Shown: positions 25,890 to 35,382 of the stretch, in pieces | How the letters are laid out: each line of letters starts with the position of its first letter | How positions within the stretch are numbered: the first letter of the stretch is position 1 | Assembly (NCBI GenBank): GCA_002494015.1 | Contig: DLAR01000067.1 | Span: forward strand, 1-64,000 | Source of the DNA: Porphyromonadaceae bacterium UBA7042 | GTDB lineage: Bacteria > Bacteroidota > Bacteroidia > Bacteroidales > Muribaculaceae | Reading direction: 5' to 3' | Length of the DNA stretch: 64,000 nt | Program-made: the position numbers and the translations under genes | Notes under the pieces: generated by a model | Told to the model about the DNA's origin: nothing | The model's database searches: none | The model's input: the letters and a program-made list of their open reading frames with translations, nothing else

Positions 25890-25954
25890 GATTTTATGTG
25901 TTTTCCACAGATGTGTTTTTCATTTTCTTATGTCGGATAAATATATTTTTCAGC

Positions 25955-26167
25955 TCAGCATTGCAGCCTGATTGTATCCTGTTTCACATAGGAACGGATT
26001 ATGGCATAAACGACACCCTGAAACGGCGACAGAAGCTCTGAGGCATCACGACCGAGAATCAGCTCATGAGCCAATGCCGTCGTAATAACTTCCCGCTCTC
26101 CGGCAGGGAGTGAATTTATCGTATTGACAACTCGGGGAGAAATCACAAAATTCGTTTCCATAATCAA
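25955..26167 (-). CDS. Small conserved-type protein, unknown function
   Basis: A 70-residue protein with no signal peptide or membrane segment, mostly helical by eye: VVNTINSLPAGEREVITTALAHELILG, then SELLSPFQGVVYAIIRSYVKQDT. I recognise no domain. A TACATTTG -7 box at 26212-26219 on the same strand and a convergent terminator on the other side support a real gene. MET at 26161 is an alternative start. Confidence 0.62.
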   Translation of the reverse strand: MIMETNFVISPRVVNTINSLPAGEREVITTALAHELILGRDASELLSPFQGVVYAIIRSYVKQDTIRLQC

Positions 26168-26211
26168 GACTGTTTTAAATTGAGGGTGAGACGTGTCGAT
26201 TGTTTACGATG

Positions 26212-26219
26212 CAAATGTA
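26212..26219 (-). promoter_or_regulatory. -7 box for the small gene
   Basis: CAAATGTA on the plus strand reads TACATTTG on the minus strand, matching TAnnTTTG, 45 nt upstream of the small gene start. Confidence 0.45.
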
Positions 26220-26304
26220 GCATGTGACCCGTGCAACATTTATGGCACACCAAATTAAAATAATGTTAATTACATGCAAATTTTTATTTTTCGGCAATAA
26301 GTGT

Positions 26305-26312
26305 TAAATTTG
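26305..26312 (+). promoter_or_regulatory. -7 box immediately before murB
   Basis: TAAATTTG matches the Bacteroidota -7 consensus and ends only 5 nt before the murB ATG at 26318. If used, the transcript would have almost no leader. Confidence 0.5.
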
Positions 26313-26317
26313 TAACC

Positions 26318-27349
26318 ATGATAACAGAAATAGAGAATTACAGCCTGAAAAAGCTCAACACATTCGGAATGGACGTGACATGTCGCCGCCTCATCGGCTA
26401 CACGTCACCACAAGACATTCCGAAAATACTGCGCATGCTTAAACCCGGAGAAAAGTGGTTTCATCTCGGCGGCGGGAGCAACGTGCTCTTTACCGACAAC
26501 TATGACGGGACAATCCTCCTTAACCTTGGACACAATTTCACTATATATGAATCCGGCAATTCGATTTATCCCCCCGGAACCGTCTTCGCTGATGCGGGTG
26601 CGGTTCTTGACGACGTGATAGCCGCCGCATGTGAAAAAGGTCTGTGGGGAATTGAAAACCTTTCAGGTATCCCCGGCACTATCGGAGGCGCCGCAGTGCA
26701 GAATGTCGGAGCCTACGGACAGGAGATAGGCAATTCCATCATTCAACTGCTGGTCTATGACACAGTCGAGTCATGCCAATGCATAATTATGGGCGAGGAA
26801 TGTGACTACGGCTACCGCCATTCGATGTTCAAGGAGCCTGAAAACGAGGGCCGTTATATCATCCTCAGCGTCATGCTCGGGTTGTCAGCCGAACCCCGCC
26901 CGCTACTCGACTACGGCAATCTGCGGACGGTTGTCGGCAACACCTCTCCCCTCTCACCCACCGACATGCGCAATGCCGTCATCGAAACCCGGCGCGGCAA
27001 ACTGCCCGACCCGGCAGAAACCGGCAGCGCGGGAAGTTTTTTCAAAAACCCCGTACTAAATGCCGATGAGTTTGACAGATTCACCAAGCGAGTGGGCAAC
27101 AACGACTTCCCGCACTATGCGTTGGCCGACGGCACATTTAAAATCCCGGCGGCATGGCTGATTGAAAAGGCAGGATGGAAAGGCCATAACGACGGCAATG
27201 CGGCTGTCTGGCACAAACAACCCCTTGTACTCGTCAATTCCACCGGCCACGCCACACCGTCCGAGATTCTAACCCTCGAGCACAAAATCATCGATTCTGT
27301 AAAAGAGAAATTCGCTATCGAATTAATCCCGGAAGTCATCCACATATAG
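26318..27349 (+). CDS. murB: UDP-N-acetylenolpyruvoylglucosamine reductase (MurB)
   Basis: A 343-residue FAD enzyme reducing UDP-GlcNAc-enolpyruvate to UDP-MurNAc. It opens NYSLKKLNTFGMD, has the FAD-binding segment HLGGGSNVLFTDNYDG near residue 50, the SGIPGTIGGAAVQNVGAYGQE segment near 127, the catalytic Ser in GSAGSFFKNP near 240, and the late Glu in IELIPEV. It has the longer type I layout. It is followed 30 nt later by murA, so the first two committed peptidoglycan enzymes are adjacent, in reverse pathway order. Confidence 0.96.
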   Translation: MITEIENYSLKKLNTFGMDVTCRRLIGYTSPQDIPKILRMLKPGEKWFHLGGGSNVLFTDNYDGTILLNLGHNFTIYESGNSIYPPGTVFADAGAVLDDVIAAACEKGLWGIENLSGIPGTIGGAAVQNVGAYGQEIGNSIIQLLVYDTVESCQCIIMGEECDYGYRHSMFKEPENEGRYIILSVMLGLSAEPRPLLDYGNLRTVVGNTSPLSPTDMRNAVIETRRGKLPDPAETGSAGSFFKNPVLNADEFDRFTKRVGNNDFPHYALADGTFKIPAAWLIEKAGWKGHNDGNAAVWHKQPLVLVNSTGHATPSEILTLEHKIIDSVKEKFAIELIPEVIHI

Positions 27350-27379
27350 AACACGAACCAAATAGATCTTCAACCGACA

Positions 27380-28696
27380 ATGAGTTCTTATATTATCGAA
27401 GGCGGACACCGCCTCAGCGGCGCTATCGAGCCGCAAGGGGCCAAGAATGAAGCGTTGCAGGTAATCAGCGCGTGCCTCTTGACCAGCGACCCCGTCATCA
27501 TTGAAAATATTCCTGACATCCTTGATGTCGTGAACCTCATCGACCTATTAAGAGCAATGGGCGTGGATGTTGAGAAGATTTCGCCATCATCCTACCGCTT
27601 TGAGGCACGGAATCTCGACACCGGCTACATATCAAGCAAAGACTTTATCAAGAGATGCGCCGCGCTGCGCGGCTCAGTCCTTACCGTCGGGCCTCTTCTT
27701 GCCCGTCTTGGCCGAGCTTATTTTGCTAAGCCCGGTGGTGACAAAATAGGCCGCCGCAAAGTCGACACCCACATAACAGGACTCGCAAATCTCGGCGCAT
27801 TGATTTGCTACGACCAAGAACGACTCGCCTACCAGCTCCGCGTCCCGGAAAACGGCTCGCTGAAAGGGTGCTATATGCTGCTTGACGAAGCCTCAGTCAC
27901 AGGAACAGCCAACATAATAATGGCCGCCGCACTTGCCGAAGGAACCACCACGATTTATAATGCGGCATGCGAACCTTACGTCCAACAGTTGTGCAAAATG
28001 CTCACTCGGATGGGGGTCAAAATCGACGGTATCGGCTCAAACCTTCTCCGAATCACCGGGACTCGGAATATTTCGGGAACAACCCACGCAATCCTCCCCG
28101 ACATGATTGAGGTAGGCAGTTTCATCGGGATGGCGGCACTGACACAAAGCGAACTGACAATCAAAAATGTATCTTGGGACAATCTCGGCATCATACCCCA
28201 AGCATTCACCCGCCTCGGAATCAACCTTGAAAGGCGCGGCGACGACATCTATATTCCGGCTCAGGATTGTTATGAAATCGAGACAGCGCTTGACGGCTCT
28301 ATCCTGACCGTGGCCGACGCACCTTGGCCCGGACTGACCCCCGATTTGCTCAGTGTAATGCTCGTGGTCGCCACGCAATGCCGGGGCAGCGTGCTGATTC
28401 ATCAGAAAATGTTTGAAAGCCGACTGTTTTTTGTGGACCGCCTCATCGACATGGGCGCACAGATTATGCTTTGTGACCCGCACCGCGCCGTTGTCATAGG
28501 ACTTGACCACAAGTTCCCGCTACGGGCCAACAACATGTTGTCACCCGACATACGAGCCGGCATCGCGATGCTCATCGCAGCAATGTCGGCCAAAGGGACA
28601 AGCCGCATCGACAATATAAACCAGATTGACCGTGGGTATCAGAACATCGACTCGCGCCTTAATGCCATAGGCGCAAAAATACACCGCGAGGATTGA
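27380..28696 (+). CDS. murA: UDP-N-acetylglucosamine 1-carboxyvinyltransferase (MurA) with Cys-to-Asp active site
   Basis: A 438-residue EPT-fold enzyme transferring enolpyruvate from PEP to UDP-GlcNAc, the first committed step of peptidoglycan synthesis. Family motifs include GAKNEALQV near residue 20, the RGSVLTVGPLLARLG segment near 97-111, and the active-site loop KPGGDKIGRRKVDTH. The residue normally Cys (Cys115 in E. coli) is Asp121 here (codon 27740-27742). Asp at this site is known from Mycobacterium and Chlamydia enzymes and removes the residue alkylated by fosfomycin. Otherwise the length and C-terminal half are normal. Confidence 0.95.
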   Translation: MSSYIIEGGHRLSGAIEPQGAKNEALQVISACLLTSDPVIIENIPDILDVVNLIDLLRAMGVDVEKISPSSYRFEARNLDTGYISSKDFIKRCAALRGSVLTVGPLLARLGRAYFAKPGGDKIGRRKVDTHITGLANLGALICYDQERLAYQLRVPENGSLKGCYMLLDEASVTGTANIIMAAALAEGTTTIYNAACEPYVQQLCKMLTRMGVKIDGIGSNLLRITGTRNISGTTHAILPDMIEVGSFIGMAALTQSELTIKNVSWDNLGIIPQAFTRLGINLERRGDDIYIPAQDCYEIETALDGSILTVADAPWPGLTPDLLSVMLVVATQCRGSVLIHQKMFESRLFFVDRLIDMGAQIMLCDPHRAVVIGLDHKFPLRANNMLSPDIRAGIAMLIAAMSAKGTSRIDNINQIDRGYQNIDSRLNAIGAKIHRED

Positions 28697-28701
28697 GAAG
28701 G

Positions 28702-28735
28702 AAAAGATGCGACCCATATCGGTCGCATCTTTTTT
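28702..28735 (+). terminator. Terminator after murA
   Basis: A 13-bp perfect stem (28702-28714 with 28721-28733), a loop CATATC, and a run of T residues: a textbook intrinsic terminator. Confidence 0.92.
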
Positions 28736-28798
28736 CAGACCGATATAATAATCAAGGTCGACGAAACGTTAAACAACTATAAATTGGAATAATTATCT

Positions 28799-30172
28799 AT
28801 GGATATTAGCATATTCGGGCTTGGGTACGTCGGCTGTGTCGGTGCTGCATGTCTTGCCGGCCTTGGTCATAAAGTAACCGGCGTTGACATCTCACAATCC
28901 AAAGTCGACCTTATAAACTCAGGACGGCCCACGATTATCGAGAAAGACATTGAACAGTTGTGCTATGAGGGATACACGTCGGGACGGCTACGCGCCACTA
29001 CCGATGTGAAAACTGCCGTAACAGCAAGCGACATATCATTTATCGCCGTCGGCACCCCCAGCACTCGCGAGGGGCACCTCAACATCAATTACATATATAC
29101 TGTCGCACGACAGATCGGCGAAGCTCTCCGTGACAAAAACACATTCCATGTCATAGCTATCCGTAGTACCGTATTCCCCGGAACCAACCGCCGTGTCGGA
29201 GAAATAATAGCCGAAGCCTCGGGTAAAACCCGCAACACAGATTTCGCAATAGTTTCCAATCCCGAATTCCTGCGTGAGGGGACATCGGTACACGACTTCC
29301 TGAACCCCCCGTTGACACTCGTGGGGTCTGACTCGGAACGTGCGACCGACATGTTCCGCGAACTATATAAGGATATTCCCGCCGATTTCATCGAGACCGA
29401 CATCCGTGTCGCTGAAATCATGAAATATGTCAACAACACGTTCCATGCACTGAAAATCGTCTTTGGCAACGAAGTCGGCAACATCTGCAAGGCTCTTGAC
29501 ATTGACAGCCACAAGGTCATGGAGATTTTCTGCCGCGACCGGCAACTCAACATCTCCCCCTACTATTTCAAACCCGGGTTTGCCTACGGCGGCTCTTGCC
29601 TGCCCAAAGACACCAAGGCATTGCGCACCCTTGCACGCGACCACTATATAGATGTGCCGGTAATAGACCACATCGAAAAGTCCAACGAGCTGCAGAAAGC
29701 CAATGCCGTGAAACTCATCATGCAGCAGGGACGCCGCAATATCGGGATTCTCGGACTCAGTTTCAAGGCCGGAACCGACGACCTCAGATGCAGTCCCATT
29801 GTAGATGTCGTGGAAACCCTTCTCGGCAAAGGATTCAATATCAGCATCTACGACAAAAACGTCAAAGTCTCGGAACTCACCGGGACGAACCGAGAGTTTA
29901 TCATGGCAAAGATTCCGCATCTCCAGCATTTTGTCAGCGACAATCTCGACAACGTGGCAGACGCGTCAGACGTACTGGTTGTGACCAATAACGAGACTGA
30001 ATTCCGCGACATCTTGACACGTTACCCGGGCAAGATAATCGTCGACCTCGTGCGCGCTTGGAAGGATGTTGATTACAACGGCATCTACGAGGGCCTTTCA
30101 TGGGGCAACATAAACACCAATTCAGGACAAGACACGGCTATCGACCGGGAAATTATAGGTTCAGAATACTAA
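28799..30172 (+). CDS. Nucleotide-sugar 6-dehydrogenase, AlgD (GDP-mannose dehydrogenase)-like
   Basis: A 457-residue NAD-dependent dehydrogenase oxidising C6 of a nucleotide sugar to a uronic acid. The Rossmann motif is IFGLGYVGCVGAACLAGLGH; SNPEFLREGTSVHDF and the catalytic Cys motif YGGSCLPKDTKAL are intact, and LGLSFKAGTDDLRCSP opens the UDP/GDP-binding domain. Details such as CRDRQLNISPYYFKPGFAYGG (split here by family gaps) resemble P. aeruginosa AlgD more than UDP-glucose dehydrogenases, so GDP-mannuronate is the likely product. Its stop overlaps the next gene as TAATG. Inferred role: precursor supply for an acidic surface polysaccharide. Confidence 0.85.
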   Translation: MDISIFGLGYVGCVGAACLAGLGHKVTGVDISQSKVDLINSGRPTIIEKDIEQLCYEGYTSGRLRATTDVKTAVTASDISFIAVGTPSTREGHLNINYIYTVARQIGEALRDKNTFHVIAIRSTVFPGTNRRVGEIIAEASGKTRNTDFAIVSNPEFLREGTSVHDFLNPPLTLVGSDSERATDMFRELYKDIPADFIETDIRVAEIMKYVNNTFHALKIVFGNEVGNICKALDIDSHKVMEIFCRDRQLNISPYYFKPGFAYGGSCLPKDTKALRTLARDHYIDVPVIDHIEKSNELQKANAVKLIMQQGRRNIGILGLSFKAGTDDLRCSPIVDVVETLLGKGFNISIYDKNVKVSELTGTNREFIMAKIPHLQHFVSDNLDNVADASDVLVVTNNETEFRDILTRYPGKIIVDLVRAWKDVDYNGIYEGLSWGNINTNSGQDTAIDREIIGSEY

Positions 30173-32037
30173 TGGCCCGACTGCGCTGGTACATAGACCG
30201 ACTGAAAGCCATGAACTGCCCCGAGGTGGCGTGGCGCGTGAAACAGAAGATTGTTTCCCGGAAGGAACAATTTCGTTTCTCTCGTCATCAGGCCGTCTCG
30301 TCAAGACTATTTTGGGAAACCGGCTGTGATTCCCGATTTGACCATGCCCGGCTGGGACTCAATTTCGACAACGGCAACACGTCTCATAAAACCGACATCT
30401 GTCTGCTCGGAAATTATGACTATGCGGAATACATGTTGCGATGGCATGCCGGATTCAACACATCGGCCGAATGGCCGCTTATACCATCGGCGGCACTGAA
30501 CTACAGGCAGAGAGATGACATTGGCGATGCCCGGCTCAACTGGGAGCTGAACCGCCAACATCAACTGGCTCTGCTGGCAAGGGAATATTACGTTTCACGC
30601 GACGGCTCCGCCCTCATGACTTTCCGAAAAATATTTGACGACTGGAATGAGAAAAACCCGTTCCTGCACGGTATTTCATGGACATCGACCATGGAAGTCG
30701 CCATTCGCGCCGTCAATCAGATGTTTGCCCTCGCCTTCATCCAAGCCGCCGATATTGAAGACCGGCAGTTATCAAAGAGACTGGAGACATCTGTGCTCAA
30801 CTGCGTCAACTATGTCTGCCGTCATTACAGCCGGTATTCCTCGGCCAACAACCACCTGCTTGTGGAAATGGCGGCTGTCGGCATGGCCGGATATGCATTC
30901 GGCATACCACGGTGGAAAACCCTTGCGATTGAGACGCTGACAGGGCAGCTTCCCCGACAGACCTTCCCCGACGGCGTCAACAGGGAAGTATCGCTCCACT
31001 ATCACTCGTTTGCGCTCGAAGCCTATCTGCTCATGGCGCATGTCATAAAGTCATCCGGTGAAAAACTACCCGCGTCATGGCCCCCCATGCTTGACCGCAT
31101 GGCCCGCTTTCTCGCCTCATCGATGGTCTCTGACTCTTGTGCCATTGAATTTGGGGACAATGACGACGGTAAAATCCTCGACTTGGAAGGCGGCGACGCA
31201 TTCTGTCATTATTCCTATGTGTTGCAGCTTGCTTCACTCGTTCTCGACAAGAAATACCATTCATTTGACATCGAAAGCGAAAATATCTCATGGCTGTTTT
31301 CCCGCAATGCCATCGACGCAATTAAATCGATGACACAAGTTGACACAACCCAAAGTGTCACTTTTCCCGATGGCGGGTACTCAATCCTCCGCAGTCGTGA
31401 CAACAAGACAGTGGTCGCAATCGACCATGCTCCTTTAGGGTTCGGCTCGATAGCCGCCCACGGCCATGACGACGCGCTAAGCTTTCAGCTATACCATGAA
31501 GGCGTTCCGGTCTTTGGCGACCCCGGCACCGGCGTATATCACTGCGGCCTCCCGCTCCGCAACAAGCTGAGAGACTCACTCCACCACAACACGGTAACAA
31601 TCAACGGTGTCGGCGGAGCCGAAATGCTCGGAGCGTTCCTTTGGGGCCGCCGACCTGACACCTCGCTGTATATAAGCGACCTGACCCGCGACCTTGACAC
31701 TGTTATTGCTGATACAACGGGACTGTCAGGCATCCGGCACCGACGCAAATTCACATTTGACAAAGTGACACCCGCGCTCATAATCGATGACGAATTTGAG
31801 CATGAATGCGAGTGGATTGCGACATTTGTACTATCTCCCGAAATGAAAGATGTGACCGTCGAAAACGACAGAGCCGACATCAGTAATCTTTTCTCCCTCA
31901 CCACTTCATCAGGCATTCTAACGGTTGAGAAAGACACATATTCTCCCCGTTACGGAATCCTGACTCAATGCCATATCCTGCGCATAAAAGGGCATGGCCG
32001 CGAAAACTCCATTATTATCGAACCAATAAAGCCATAG
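30172..32037 (+). CDS. Heparinase II/III-like polysaccharide lyase family protein
   Basis: Start at 30172 (MARLRWYIDRLKAMNCPEVAWR), overlapping the upstream stop by one base; about 621 residues. The N-terminal (alpha/alpha) toroid has the motif FLHGISWTSTMEVAIRAVNQ and SANNHLLVEMAAVGMAG; the C-terminal beta-sheet domain begins near FPDGGYSILRS and contains AAHGHDDALSFQLY with the Tyr/His-type catalytic candidates and GDPGTGVY. No signal peptide is visible, which is common for members encoded inside polysaccharide synthesis loci, where they are thought to trim or edit nascent uronic-acid polymers. Context with an AlgD-like enzyme fits an anionic polymer. Confidence 0.85.
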   Translation: MARLRWYIDRLKAMNCPEVAWRVKQKIVSRKEQFRFSRHQAVSSRLFWETGCDSRFDHARLGLNFDNGNTSHKTDICLLGNYDYAEYMLRWHAGFNTSAEWPLIPSAALNYRQRDDIGDARLNWELNRQHQLALLAREYYVSRDGSALMTFRKIFDDWNEKNPFLHGISWTSTMEVAIRAVNQMFALAFIQAADIEDRQLSKRLETSVLNCVNYVCRHYSRYSSANNHLLVEMAAVGMAGYAFGIPRWKTLAIETLTGQLPRQTFPDGVNREVSLHYHSFALEAYLLMAHVIKSSGEKLPASWPPMLDRMARFLASSMVSDSCAIEFGDNDDGKILDLEGGDAFCHYSYVLQLASLVLDKKYHSFDIESENISWLFSRNAIDAIKSMTQVDTTQSVTFPDGGYSILRSRDNKTVVAIDHAPLGFGSIAAHGHDDALSFQLYHEGVPVFGDPGTGVYHCGLPLRNKLRDSLHHNTVTINGVGGAEMLGAFLWGRRPDTSLYISDLTRDLDTVIADTTGLSGIRHRRKFTFDKVTPALIIDDEFEHECEWIATFVLSPEMKDVTVENDRADISNLFSLTTSSGILTVEKDTYSPRYGILTQCHILRIKGHGRENSIIIEPIKP

Positions 32038-32042
32038 TTTTT

Positions 32043-33239
32043 ATGGATAGACGAATACTCATAATTGTTGAAAATCTCCCCGTACCGTTTGACACCCGTG
32101 TTTGGCAGGAAGCATCCACTCTTGCCGCCAACGGTTACACCGTTTCGGTAATATGCCCGAAAGGGAAAGGCTATAATGACGACTACGAGTGTATTGACGG
32201 AGTGCATATATACCGCCATGACCTTCCCACCGAAGGGAATGGCGCTATCGGCTATGCCCGGGAATATTTTTCGGCCCTATGGAATGAGTATCGACTCGCC
32301 CGCAAGATTTACAAAAAACACGGCTTTCACGTCATTCATGGATGCAATCCGCCCGACGACATCTACATGGTGGCGCGCATGTTCCGGGGGAAAGGTGTGG
32401 ATTACGTCTTTGACCATCACGACATCTGCCCTGAACTTTACGAAGCCAAGTTTGGAAAGAAATCGGGACTTTTCTACAAATCTCAATTATGGCTTGAACG
32501 CAACACATACCGCCATTGCACGTTTGCATTTGTCACCAACGAAAGTTACCGCCGCATCGCGATAGAGCGCGGCGGCATGAGCCCTGACAAGGTTCACGTC
32601 CTGCGCAGCGGCCCGCGTCTTGAGCGACTCGTAATCCGTCCTCCCAAACCCGAAATCAAGCGAGGACGACGTTTCATGATCGGTTATCTCGGAGTAATCG
32701 GACAGCAGGAAGGCATACAGTACATGCTTCAGGCAGCCAAGCACATCCGCGACAACATGGGTCGCGATGACATTTTCTGGGGAATAGTCGGCGGGGGTCC
32801 ACACCTTGACGAACTTCGCCGGTTATGTACCTCAATGGGTCTCGATGACATCGTCGAGTTCACCGGTCGCGTTGACGACAACAAGATGCTCGACTATCTG
32901 AACACTGCCGACATCTGCGTAAACTCCGACGAATATAACGAGATGAACGACAAGTCGACAATGAACAAGGTGCTGGAATACATGGCACTCGGGAAACCCA
33001 TTGTTCAGTTTGACCTCACCGAGGGACGCTACTCGGCTCAGGGAGCCTCGCTCTATGCCCGTCCCAACGACTCGGTGGATATGGCCGAAAAGATAGTGTC
33101 GCTCCTCGACGACCCCGCTCGCCGGGCCGAAATGTCGCGCATAGGCCGCGACCGCATCGTCAACGAGCTGTCGTGGGACCACACATCCCGCGCCCTCCTC
33201 GACTCCTACGACAAATATTTCACTGACAGAGGATTGTAG
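32043..33239 (+). CDS. Glycosyltransferase family 4 protein
   Basis: Start set at 32043 (MDRRILIIVENLPVPFDTRVWQ), 5 nt after the previous gene; about 398 residues. GT-B fold: the N-terminal acceptor half contains VIHGCNPPDDIY and FDHHDICPELY; the C-terminal donor half has IGYLGVIGQQEGIQYML, GGGPHLDELRRL and the E-x7-E-like segment around MNKVLEYMALGKPIV. It resembles WbuB/WcaI-like transferases of surface-polysaccharide loci. Sugar and linkage are not predictable. It ends the plus-strand polysaccharide set, 18 nt from a convergent gene. Confidence 0.9.
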   Translation: MDRRILIIVENLPVPFDTRVWQEASTLAANGYTVSVICPKGKGYNDDYECIDGVHIYRHDLPTEGNGAIGYAREYFSALWNEYRLARKIYKKHGFHVIHGCNPPDDIYMVARMFRGKGVDYVFDHHDICPELYEAKFGKKSGLFYKSQLWLERNTYRHCTFAFVTNESYRRIAIERGGMSPDKVHVLRSGPRLERLVIRPPKPEIKRGRRFMIGYLGVIGQQEGIQYMLQAAKHIRDNMGRDDIFWGIVGGGPHLDELRRLCTSMGLDDIVEFTGRVDDNKMLDYLNTADICVNSDEYNEMNDKSTMNKVLEYMALGKPIVQFDLTEGRYSAQGASLYARPNDSVDMAEKIVSLLDDPARRAEMSRIGRDRIVNELSWDHTSRALLDSYDKYFTDRGL

Positions 33240-33257
33240 AAACCTTCTCCCATGGAG

Positions 33258-34352
33258 TCAAGGGTATACATTGAGAACCTTCCTCATTCCTCCGCAACAG
33301 GACTGAAGGTGTTCTATCCCATATTCCAGGTTCAGTTCTATCATGCACACCCCCTCCTCAGTTACAGCAACATCCCATGCCCATTCTTTCAGGCTTGTAA
33401 ACTTCGCAGAATGCTTTTCGATTTCATGACGGATACTGTCCCAGTCAGCAATCTCGCCATCTTTAAACACATATCCGGTATCGGGATGTCTGTCTAACGT
33501 TTCCAAACCATGTTCCGAGTGGGCTAACGGAAACATTTTCCCGGTCATTTCGTCTATTCGTACAGAGATACCGCCTTTTGCGGAATTATCCACAAAACTG
33601 TTGTTCCGCCCCATCCTCAAAACGGCTACGGCAATATACGGTTTACCGTCGCGCCATTGCATAATTACCCTGAGGGTATTTATACACGACGGGTTGACCA
33701 AGCTTAAATCATGTCGCTGAACAAGTCTTTTCTGAATGACATAATCGGATGATCGTGGCAAAAATCCTACCAGTTCGTCAAACGTGCATTTTTTATCAGC
33801 GGTCTCCCACGCACCTGAGTCCAATTTTTTCGCAACGACAATCCCCGAACCGCCTTTGCCGTCTACAGGTTTAAGGAACACTTCCTCCCCCGGTTCAAAT
33901 TCATTATCAACTGCGGAAATGCACGCGGTCATGTCGGCATTGCAGACTTTACCGTGACATATTACCCCGAGAACTTCAGGCGTAGGGACACCTAAACGCT
34001 TGAACTCCTTATAAAGACTAAGTTTATTGCCATAAAGTCTCAGCTGTTCCCCGCTGTAGGTATCTTTATAATATTTTGTATAAAAATGGATTTTGGGAAT
34101 GTAGTCAAGCAGCTGTTCGCGTGACAATGGGATGTCAAACAACCTGTACCGATAGTACAAGTCCGGCGAAACGCCCCAGTACTTCCTAATGCTGTAAAGC
34201 TCCAAGCGGATTTCTCCTTTACTTTTTTTTGCCGCTTTTGCAGCCTTGCGTCCCAAGATATAGTCACTGTCGGTCAGACGGACTTTTAACGAAAAAATCC
34301 AATCAATACTTTTTATCCAGCGATATATTTTATTATGAGTAAAGCTCATCAC
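33258..34352 (-). CDS. ATP-grasp protein of the sugar-transfer-associated type
   Basis: A 364-residue ATP-grasp enzyme. Visible features are EEVFLKPVDGKGGSGIVVAKK (ATP-binding Lys and Gly-rich loop) near residue 155, VIQKRLVQRHDL, NTLRVIMQW, and the late metal-binding WDVAVTEEGVCMIELNLEYG. These match the ATP-grasp family found among glycosyltransferases (ATPgrasp_ST), thought to ligate an amino acid or peptide to a glycan or its precursor. The start at 34352 overlaps the upstream GT stop as ATGA; the Met at 34349 is an alternative. Substrate unknown. Confidence 0.8.
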   Translation of the reverse strand: MMSFTHNKIYRWIKSIDWIFSLKVRLTDSDYILGRKAAKAAKKSKGEIRLELYSIRKYWGVSPDLYYRYRLFDIPLSREQLLDYIPKIHFYTKYYKDTYSGEQLRLYGNKLSLYKEFKRLGVPTPEVLGVICHGKVCNADMTACISAVDNEFEPGEEVFLKPVDGKGGSGIVVAKKLDSGAWETADKKCTFDELVGFLPRSSDYVIQKRLVQRHDLSLVNPSCINTLRVIMQWRDGKPYIAVAVLRMGRNNSFVDNSAKGGISVRIDEMTGKMFPLAHSEHGLETLDRHPDTGYVFKDGEIADWDSIRHEIEKHSAKFTSLKEWAWDVAVTEEGVCMIELNLEYGIEHLQSCCGGMRKVLNVYP

Positions 34353-35380
34353 TTCAAAATTTCGTTTATTAGATTCTCGGATACAACTTTTTTATAGTCA
34401 AAACATGCTGCCTTTATCTGACACTGACTGAAATGTTTATCCAACGAATCTCTGTGTATTAAAATATCCCGGAATATCCGTTCAAAATCCCCCTGATCGT
34501 TAGCCTTGCACAGAAAACCGGTTTCCGAATCAATCAGTTCGCCGTTAAAATTCCAATCGCTCGCAAGAACCGGGACTCCGGCAATATATGAGTCAACGAT
34601 TACCCCCGGGAAACCTTCCCCTTCCCAGTAGGTCGGGAACAGCGTGAGGTGGTATCGGGCAAGAGTCTGATATCCGTCTGGCGCGAAAAAATCAAGCACG
34701 CCTTTGTACGAAACATTTTCAAACTTGGCAATTTCAGACAAGAATTCGTCTCGGTAATCAGTCGCAACCACCCCATAGAAATCAACGGTAAAGTTCAAAC
34801 CCGAATCACGAAGGTTTCGACAGGTCTCAAGAATGATATTTACCCCTTTTGACGGCGTGATACGCGAAAAGAACACACAACGCAGCACATCATCGCTGCC
34901 TATATGTTTTTCAGAAATATCGGGTATTAGCGACACATCTTTGAAATTAGGCACCACTCTGATTCCATCGATTCCCAACTCATTTAATTCCGAGAGCATT
35001 TTTTTGCCTTCGACAAGAATTGCGGCAAATCTGTCAAAATCGTCTACATTGTATGGGCCCTTGGTTATACGTTTATACAGGTTGCCACCTATGACCCAGT
35101 ACACATATTTGCGCCGGGGCCAAAGCCTTGAAATGATTTTAAAAAAAGGCCGAATGTTGGCAAAACATGTCGAAAATATAATCGAGACGTTAGGACTTGC
35201 CGCCACTTTAAAAGGCATCGACAAAATTTTGAATGGATTACGACGCGCCCCCGCTGTATCAACCGTGACAACATTCCAACCAAGGTTACGCAATTGCCTG
35301 ACTATAAACTTGTTTTTAGTAAGTTCACCGCCGAATTCATTTTCGCGTCCCAATCCTCCTATAAATATGACCTTTTTCAT
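34349..35380 (-). CDS. Glycosyltransferase family 4 protein
   Basis: A 343-residue GT-B glycosyltransferase. The N-terminus MKKVIFIGGLGRENEFGGELTKNKF has the acceptor-domain Gly loop; the donor half carries CVFFSRITPSKGVNIILETCRNL, and the nucleotide-binding end has YWEGEGFPGVIVDSYIAGVPVLASDW with the conserved acidic residue and Gly-Val-Pro. It lies 2 nt after the CapK-like gene and overlaps the ATP-grasp gene, forming a three-gene unit. Its A/T content looks higher than that of the flanking housekeeping genes, as is usual for exchanged surface-polysaccharide genes. Confidence 0.88.
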   Translation of the reverse strand: MKKVIFIGGLGRENEFGGELTKNKFIVRQLRNLGWNVVTVDTAGARRNPFKILSMPFKVAASPNVSIIFSTCFANIRPFFKIISRLWPRRKYVYWVIGGNLYKRITKGPYNVDDFDRFAAILVEGKKMLSELNELGIDGIRVVPNFKDVSLIPDISEKHIGSDDVLRCVFFSRITPSKGVNIILETCRNLRDSGLNFTVDFYGVVATDYRDEFLSEIAKFENVSYKGVLDFFAPDGYQTLARYHLTLFPTYWEGEGFPGVIVDSYIAGVPVLASDWNFNGELIDSETGFLCKANDQGDFERIFRDILIHRDSLDKHFSQCQIKAACFDYKKVVSENLINEILK

Positions 35381-35382
35381 TT

